Positions 59,890 through 64,000 of a stretch of 64,000 bases of DNA are shown one piece after another (within the stretch, counting starts at the first letter, position 1; each line of letters opens with the position of its first letter). The DNA is from UBA668 sp963720695. Lineage in GTDB: Bacteria; Actinomycetota; Acidimicrobiia; Acidimicrobiales; Ilumatobacteraceae. The notes below the pieces were generated by a model. It was not told the origin of the DNA and did not search any database. It saw nothing but the letters and a program-made list of their open reading frames with translations. Made by a program: the position numbers and the translations under genes. The stretch lies in NCBI GenBank assembly GCA_963720695.1, contig CAVRGG010000001.1, positions 744,001-808,000 on the forward strand. The letters are read 5' to 3'.

Positions 59890-60016
59890 CGTCCGCCCAT
59901 CTGCAGCCTTCCGGTCAGCACGATGGAGAGCCCACACTCCGCCCGCCTCCACCTGGCCTGACCGGGGAGACATCCCGGCGGCAACCGCGAGCCGGGGGGC
60001 TGCAGATGGACGGACG
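59890..60016 (+). ncRNA. Structured leader before rsmH (mraW-motif-like)
   Basis: A three-way junction can be drawn: P1 pairs 59890-59908 with 59998-60016 (18 of 19 positions), P2 pairs 59911-59918 with 59958-59965, P3 pairs 59974-59979 with 59991-59996, with short joining strands. An RNA motif upstream of mraW/rsmH has been described in actinobacteria; the match is by position and structure, not by covariance search. It fills the 256-bp gap between mraZ and rsmH. Confidence 0.5.
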
Positions 60017-60036
60017 ATGGCCGCCCGAGACACGGC

Positions 60037-60996
60037 ATGACCGATCCGGACTTCCATCACCTGCCGGTGATGGTGCACGAGATCGTCGAACTGTTCCGTG
60101 ACGTACCACCCGGTGTCGTGCTCGACGCCACCCTCGGCGGGGGCGGACACGCGGAGCACCTGCTCGACCGGTGGCCGCATCTCTCGGTGCTCGGAATCGA
60201 CCGTGACCAGCATGCGCTGGACGCGTCGCAGCAGCGGCTCGCACGGTTCGGTGACAGGTTGCGCGTGTTCCACGCTCGATTCGACGACCTCGACGTCGCC
60301 ATGGAAGCCATGAACATCCCCTCCCTGTCCGGCGCGCTCTTCGACCTCGGTGTCAGCTCGCCACAACTCGACGTCGCCGAGCGCGGCTTCAGCTATCGCC
60401 AGGACGCACCACTCGACATGCGGATGGATCAGACCCAGGCGTGGAGCGCGTCCGATGTCGTGAACGGGTATCCCGCCGACCAGCTCTCCAAGGTGCTCCA
60501 CCAGTACGGCGACGAGCGTTTCTCGCGCCGCATCGCTGCCGCGATCGTCGCCGCGCGCCCGATCGAGAGCACGTCGCAGCTCGCCGAGATCGTGGTGAGT
60601 GCGATTCCTGCGGCGGCCCGCCGGACCGGGGGTCACCCGGCCAAGCGCACCTTCCAGGCCATTCGCATCGAGGTCAACGGCGAGCTCGACGCACTTCCCG
60701 ACGCGTTGGACACCGCGATCCGGCGTACCAACCCCGGCGGTCGCATCGCCGTGCTCTCGTACCACTCCGGTGAGGATCGCATCGTCAAGGAGACCTTCCG
60801 CGACGCCGAGACCGGTGGCTGCGAATGCCCTCCCGAGCTGCCCTGCGTGTGTGAGGCGGTCCAGACCGTCCGGCTGGTACGCGGCGTTCCACGGACACCG
60901 TCGAACGATGAGCAGGGCTCCAACCGTCGCGCCGCGAGCGCTCGGCTGCGCGTCGTCGAGCGCATCGTCGACTCACCCACGAAGGGCCGACGCTGA
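60037..60996 (+). CDS. rsmH: 16S rRNA (cytosine1402-N4)-methyltransferase
   Basis: 319 aa. Methylates C1402 of 16S rRNA using SAM. HHLPVMVHEIVELFRDVPPG, LDATLGGGGHAEHLLDRWP (SAM site), ALFDLGVSSPQLDVAERGFSY and APLDMRMDQTQAWSASDVVN are diagnostic; GRIAVLSYHSGEDRIVKETF is the C-terminal signature. Preceded by a structured leader; coupled to ftsL by TGATG. Confidence 0.95.
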   Translation: MTDPDFHHLPVMVHEIVELFRDVPPGVVLDATLGGGGHAEHLLDRWPHLSVLGIDRDQHALDASQQRLARFGDRLRVFHARFDDLDVAMEAMNIPSLSGALFDLGVSSPQLDVAERGFSYRQDAPLDMRMDQTQAWSASDVVNGYPADQLSKVLHQYGDERFSRRIAAAIVAARPIESTSQLAEIVVSAIPAAARRTGGHPAKRTFQAIRIEVNGELDALPDALDTAIRRTNPGGRIAVLSYHSGEDRIVKETFRDAETGGCECPPELPCVCEAVQTVRLVRGVPRTPSNDEQGSNRRAASARLRVVERIVDSPTKGRR

Positions 60997-61523
60997 TGGC
61001 GTTGGCGGTCCGCTCCGAACGCGCGCCCATGGTCCGTAGCCGTGTCCACGGCTCGGACGGCGACCCCCGCACGCTCGTCAAGTCGACGGCGAAGGTCGCG
61101 CATGTCACGCCTCGCCCGGAGTTGGTGGTGGTCGCGCCCCGTCGTCGGACGGCTCGGCTGATCGGGGCCGGGTGCGCCGTGGTGTTCGTGCTCATGATCG
61201 GTGCTGCGGCCTTTCAGACCCAACTGGCTCGTCGGCAACTCACGCTCGACACGATGGATCGCAAGATCCGTGCGGCTCACGAGCAGTACGACGTGCTGCG
61301 TCGTGAGCGGGCAGAACTCCGCTCTCCGGGGCGGCTCTCCCAGCAGGCAGCGGCGCTCGGCATGGTGCCGGCCCATCAGACCCAGTTCCTCATGCTCGAT
61401 GCCGACGTGATCGCCACGGTGCAGCGCAGCGGCGCGCCCAAGGACACCAACAACGAGACGACCATCGAGCAGGAGTTCGACGCCTACGCACACGTGAAGG
61501 CCCAAGCCGGGGGAGCGCCGTGA
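60996..61523 (+). CDS. ftsL: FtsL-like division protein
   Basis: 175 aa. Basic cytoplasmic tail (about 50 residues), one membrane helix (LIGAGCAVVFVLMIGAAAFQTQ) and a leucine-zipper-like coiled coil (RRQLTLDTMDRKIRAAHEQYDVLRRERAELRSP). Order between rsmH and ftsI and this topology fix the assignment, since FtsL sequence is poorly conserved. Recruits the FtsW/FtsI septal synthase. Confidence 0.85.
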   Translation: MALAVRSERAPMVRSRVHGSDGDPRTLVKSTAKVAHVTPRPELVVVAPRRRTARLIGAGCAVVFVLMIGAAAFQTQLARRQLTLDTMDRKIRAAHEQYDVLRRERAELRSPGRLSQQAAALGMVPAHQTQFLMLDADVIATVQRSGAPKDTNNETTIEQEFDAYAHVKAQAGGAP

Positions 61524-63535
61524 ACTCCGATCTTCGTCGTCGTTCGGAGCGCGTGCACGCGTCGGCAGGTGCCTCTGGCCGCTCGCGCGCTCACGGGCGT
61601 GAAGGAGCTCGCCCCGCCGCCAGGCCCGGCGGACGGCCCACCGCCCGGCCGGACGCCAGGCGCCAGACCAAGCCCGCAGCCCCGGCTCGCCGCACGGCGA
61701 CCAAGCGTCACGTGACGACGGCCAAGCGTCATCCGAAGAAGTCACTCCGCGCCAAGCGCTCCACGGCCACGCGCACGCCCGCGTTCAGGATGACGTTTCG
61801 AGCAGGAGACACCCGTCGACGCCTGCTCGCGGTGTTCGTGATCAGCACGCTGATGTTCGTCGCGGTGATCGCCCGCGTCGTCTTCCTCCAGACCGCAGGG
61901 AGCGACTCGCTGCTCGCCGCCGGAAAGGCGCAGCGCGTCACCGAGTCGGTGCTCAACGCGCAGCGGGGCACGATCTTCGCCCGCGACGGCGGCGAGCTCG
62001 CACTCAGCGTTCCCTCCAGCACGGTGTACGCCGACCCGAAGCTCGTCACGGATCCCGCCGGTGCCGCGTCGGTGCTGGGCTCGATGCTCGGTCTCACCGC
62101 GGAGAAGCAACATGCCCTCGAGCTCGCGTTCACTGCCAAGGACAAGAGCTTCGTGTACGTCGCCCGCCAGGTCGACGACGACGTCGCCAACTCGGTGATG
62201 GCGCTGAACCTCGCCGGGATCGACGTGATCCGCGAGGACAAGCGGATCATGCCCAGTGGCGAGGTGGGCCGCAGCGTGCTGGGGTTGACCAACATCGACG
62301 GCGAAGGCATCGCCGGGCTCGAGAAGCAGTACGACGCGCTGCTCAAGGGCCAGGACGGCGAGCGGGTCCGCGAGCACGATGCCAAGGGTCGGTCGATCCC
62401 GGGTTCGGGCGCGACGACCAAGGAATCGGTGCCGGGCGACGACCTCATCCTCACACTCGATCGCTCCCTGCAGTTCCAGGTCGAGCACGCCCTGGTGACC
62501 AGAGTGGACGAGCTCGCCGCCAAGGGCGGCACGGTCGTGGTGATGGACACCGCGACCGGTGAGATCTATGCGATGGCGAACGTGCAGCGCGACGACGACG
62601 GCGTCGTGCGCGTGACGTCGGCCAACCTCGCCGCCGTGGACGCGTTCGAGCCGGGTTCGGTGGCGAAGGTGTTCAGCCTCTCCGCGGTGGTCGACAGCGG
62701 CGCGGCCACGCCCGACACGGTGATCAACGTGCCCGGCTCGATGGTGTTCGACAAGGGCACCATCTGGGAGCAGACGGTTCACGATGCCGAGCCCCACAAC
62801 ACCGTGCCGATGAGCATGCGCGACATCATCGTGCACTCGTCCAACCTCGGGACCTATCTCCTGGCCGACCGGATCGGCAGTGAGCAACTGTCCACCTATC
62901 TCGACAAGTTCGGCTTCGGCCACAAGACCGACCTGGACTTCCCCGGTGAGAGCAAGGGCATCATCGACCCTGCGTCGAAGTGGCAGGGCACGGAGAAGGT
63001 GACCGTCACCTACGGCTACCACTATCAGGCGTCGGCGGTGCAGTTCACCGCTGCGGTGAACGCGGTGGCAAACGGCGGCATGTTCGTCGAGCCGAAGCTG
63101 CTCAAGGGCACGATCGGCGCCGACGGCACGGTGTCGGAGACGCCACCGTCGGCGACCCATGAGGTGATCAGCCCCAGCTCGTCTGCGACGATGATCTCCA
63201 TGATGAAGGACGTGGTGTGCGACGGGACGGGCAAGGACGCCCGGATCTCGGGCATCTCCGTCGCGGGCAAGACCGGTACCGCCTACAAGGCGCAGAACGG
63301 CTCGTACGGCGAGGACGGCTCGCGGCTCTACCGGGCGACGTTCGCAGGGTTCTTCCCGGCCGACGCACCGAAGGTCACGATCCTCGTCACCATCGACGAG
63401 CCCGATCCCACCTCGAACGACCGCTTCGGCGGAACGGCTGCCGCGCCGCTGTTCTCGAAGGTGGCCACGGCCGCCATCCACGAGCTGAAGATCACCCCCA
63501 CGCCGGGTGACACCGGCTGTCCCGCGAAGGGATGA
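61520..63535 (+). CDS. ftsI: Septal peptidoglycan transpeptidase FtsI (PBP3)
   Basis: 671 aa from GTG 61520. Long basic Ala/Arg tail (1-90), one helix (RRLLAVFVISTLMFVAVIARVVF), pedestal domain (QRGTIFARDGGELALS) and transpeptidase with SVAK (FEPGSVAKVFSL), SSN (VHSSNLGTYLL) and KTG (AGKTGTAYK). Class B PBP, septal division. GTGA overlap with ftsL and ATGA overlap with murE. Confidence 0.95.
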   Translation: MNSDLRRRSERVHASAGASGRSRAHGREGARPAARPGGRPTARPDARRQTKPAAPARRTATKRHVTTAKRHPKKSLRAKRSTATRTPAFRMTFRAGDTRRRLLAVFVISTLMFVAVIARVVFLQTAGSDSLLAAGKAQRVTESVLNAQRGTIFARDGGELALSVPSSTVYADPKLVTDPAGAASVLGSMLGLTAEKQHALELAFTAKDKSFVYVARQVDDDVANSVMALNLAGIDVIREDKRIMPSGEVGRSVLGLTNIDGEGIAGLEKQYDALLKGQDGERVREHDAKGRSIPGSGATTKESVPGDDLILTLDRSLQFQVEHALVTRVDELAAKGGTVVVMDTATGEIYAMANVQRDDDGVVRVTSANLAAVDAFEPGSVAKVFSLSAVVDSGAATPDTVINVPGSMVFDKGTIWEQTVHDAEPHNTVPMSMRDIIVHSSNLGTYLLADRIGSEQLSTYLDKFGFGHKTDLDFPGESKGIIDPASKWQGTEKVTVTYGYHYQASAVQFTAAVNAVANGGMFVEPKLLKGTIGADGTVSETPPSATHEVISPSSSATMISMMKDVVCDGTGKDARISGISVAGKTGTAYKAQNGSYGEDGSRLYRATFAGFFPADAPKVTILVTIDEPDPTSNDRFGGTAAAPLFSKVATAAIHELKITPTPGDTGCPAKG

Positions 63536-64000
63536 GCGACGTGCAGCGTCTGCTCGGCGACCTGCTCACCGATGCGGCACTCGCCACGGCGGTGCTGCGC
63601 GGCCAGCCGTCGACGGTGGTCCGTGGGGTGACCCACGATTCGCGCCAGGTCGTCGAGGGGTCGTTGTTCTGCTGCGTTCGTGGCTCGACCGTCGATGGGC
63701 ACGATCTCGCTCCGGCAGCTGTGGCCGCGGGAGCGACGGCCCTGCTCGTCGACCACCCGCTCGACCTCTCGGTCTCCCAGATCGTGGTGGCCGACACCCG
63801 CGCCGCGATGGGTCATCTGGCGGCGGCGTTCTGGGGGCACCCGTCGCGTTCGTTGACACTGGTGGGCGTCACGGGGACCAACGGCAAGACCACCACGACG
63901 AGTCTCATCGCGTCGGTGCTCGATGCAGCCGGGATGTCACCGGGGACGATCGGCACGCTCACCGGTCGCCACACCACGCCCGAGGCACCCGATCTGCAGG
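63532..64000 (+). CDS. murE: UDP-N-acetylmuramoyl-tripeptide synthetase MurE, N-terminal part
   Basis: First 156 residues; continues past the window. VVRGVTHDSRQVVEGSLFCCVRG is the UDP-binding domain and LVGVTGTNGKTTTTSLIASVLDAAG the Mur ATP loop. Adds the third amino acid (usually meso-DAP in actinobacteria) to UDP-MurNAc-dipeptide. The start overlaps the ftsI stop. Confidence 0.94.
   Translation, partial: MSDVQRLLGDLLTDAALATAVLRGQPSTVVRGVTHDSRQVVEGSLFCCVRGSTVDGHDLAPAAVAAGATALLVDHPLDLSVSQIVVADTRAAMGHLAAAFWGHPSRSLTLVGVTGTNGKTTTTSLIASVLDAAGMSPGTIGTLTGRHTTPEAPDLQ

Noticed and set aside
59777..60040. Open frame of 87 codons between mraZ and rsmH, with overlaps at both ends
   Set aside because: Composition is Arg/Thr/Pro-rich without a fold; the region forms a long paired leader; overlaps at both ends appear coincidental.
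1..64000. CRISPR array, prophage, IS element, tRNA or rRNA
   Set aside because: No evenly spaced direct repeats, integrase or transposase genes, tRNA cloverleaf or rRNA sequence seen on reading.
1..64000. Programmed +1 frameshifting in nine genes
   Set aside because: No shared slippery codon, stop codon or stimulating structure at the nine sites; error is simpler. Kept only as a testable alternative.

Overview
The window is high-GC, densely packed DNA from an actinobacterium. A WhiB regulator, an MtrA/MtrB pair with an LpqB-like lipoprotein, an F420-type LLM oxidoreductase, a PimB-like glycosyltransferase, a polyprenol-phosphate mannose synthase and a MoxR/DUF58/transglutaminase block beside the mra cell-division cluster all point to Actinomycetota. 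The overall style suggests class Acidimicrobiia, near Ilumatobacter; that placement is inference from gene content, not a search. I see no phage, plasmid, IS element, CRISPR array, tRNA or rRNA. Genes are tightly coupled: about twenty neighbouring pairs overlap by ATGA, GTGA or TGATG.

Layout. 1-5.6 kb: oxidoreductases, a class A penicillin-binding protein, a zinc-ribbon coiled-coil protein and a histidine phosphatase. 5.7-6.1 kb: RNase P RNA on the minus strand. 6.2-12.9 kb, minus: a glycerol-3-phosphate dehydrogenase / AGPS-like FAD enzyme / membrane protein / FGGY kinase operon followed by two exported ferritin-like proteins. 13-15.9 kb: PerR-type regulator, rubrerythrin, Fe-S oxidoreductase and DUF3501 (peroxide defence). 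16-20 kb: WhiB, trpD, thrB and a DEDD exonuclease/GIY-YIG nuclease carrying two LexA boxes. 20-25.7 kb: FtsX-type permease, two ABC ATPases, a lipoprotein and a NYN-domain protein. 26-30 kb: queG, glycosyltransferase, SRPBCC and ROK kinase. 30-38 kb: protease, pyrophosphatase, MFS, ACT protein, aminotransferase, MarR and an S41 protease-like lipoprotein. 38-42.9 kb, minus: glycerol kinase, CoA-transferase and an MFS-methyltransferase fusion. 43-50.6 kb: phosphofructokinase, mtrAB-lpqB, inositol phosphatase, mannosyltransferase, Nudix and DNA polymerase IV. 51-55 kb: MoxR/DUF58/transglutaminase. 55-59 kb: ROK kinase, acyl-CoA dehydrogenase, HNH and a lipoate-ligase-like protein. 59-64 kb: mraZ-rsmH-ftsL-ftsI-murE.

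Four patterns cut across the genes. (1) Nine genes each carry exactly one extra base that breaks the frame, with intact homology on both sides. This looks like a uniform sequencing or assembly error, although every case is an insertion. (2) A roughly 82-bp tripartite palindromic element occurs four times between genes, twice in each orientation, and looks like an unnamed REP/MITE-like family. (3) More than twenty genes have a TANNNT-type -10 box 6-9 nt before the start codon, meaning leaderless transcripts; this pattern was used to choose starts. (4) The mra operon has a phased array of TGGGG boxes over its promoter (a MraZ operator) and a three-way-junction leader before rsmH.
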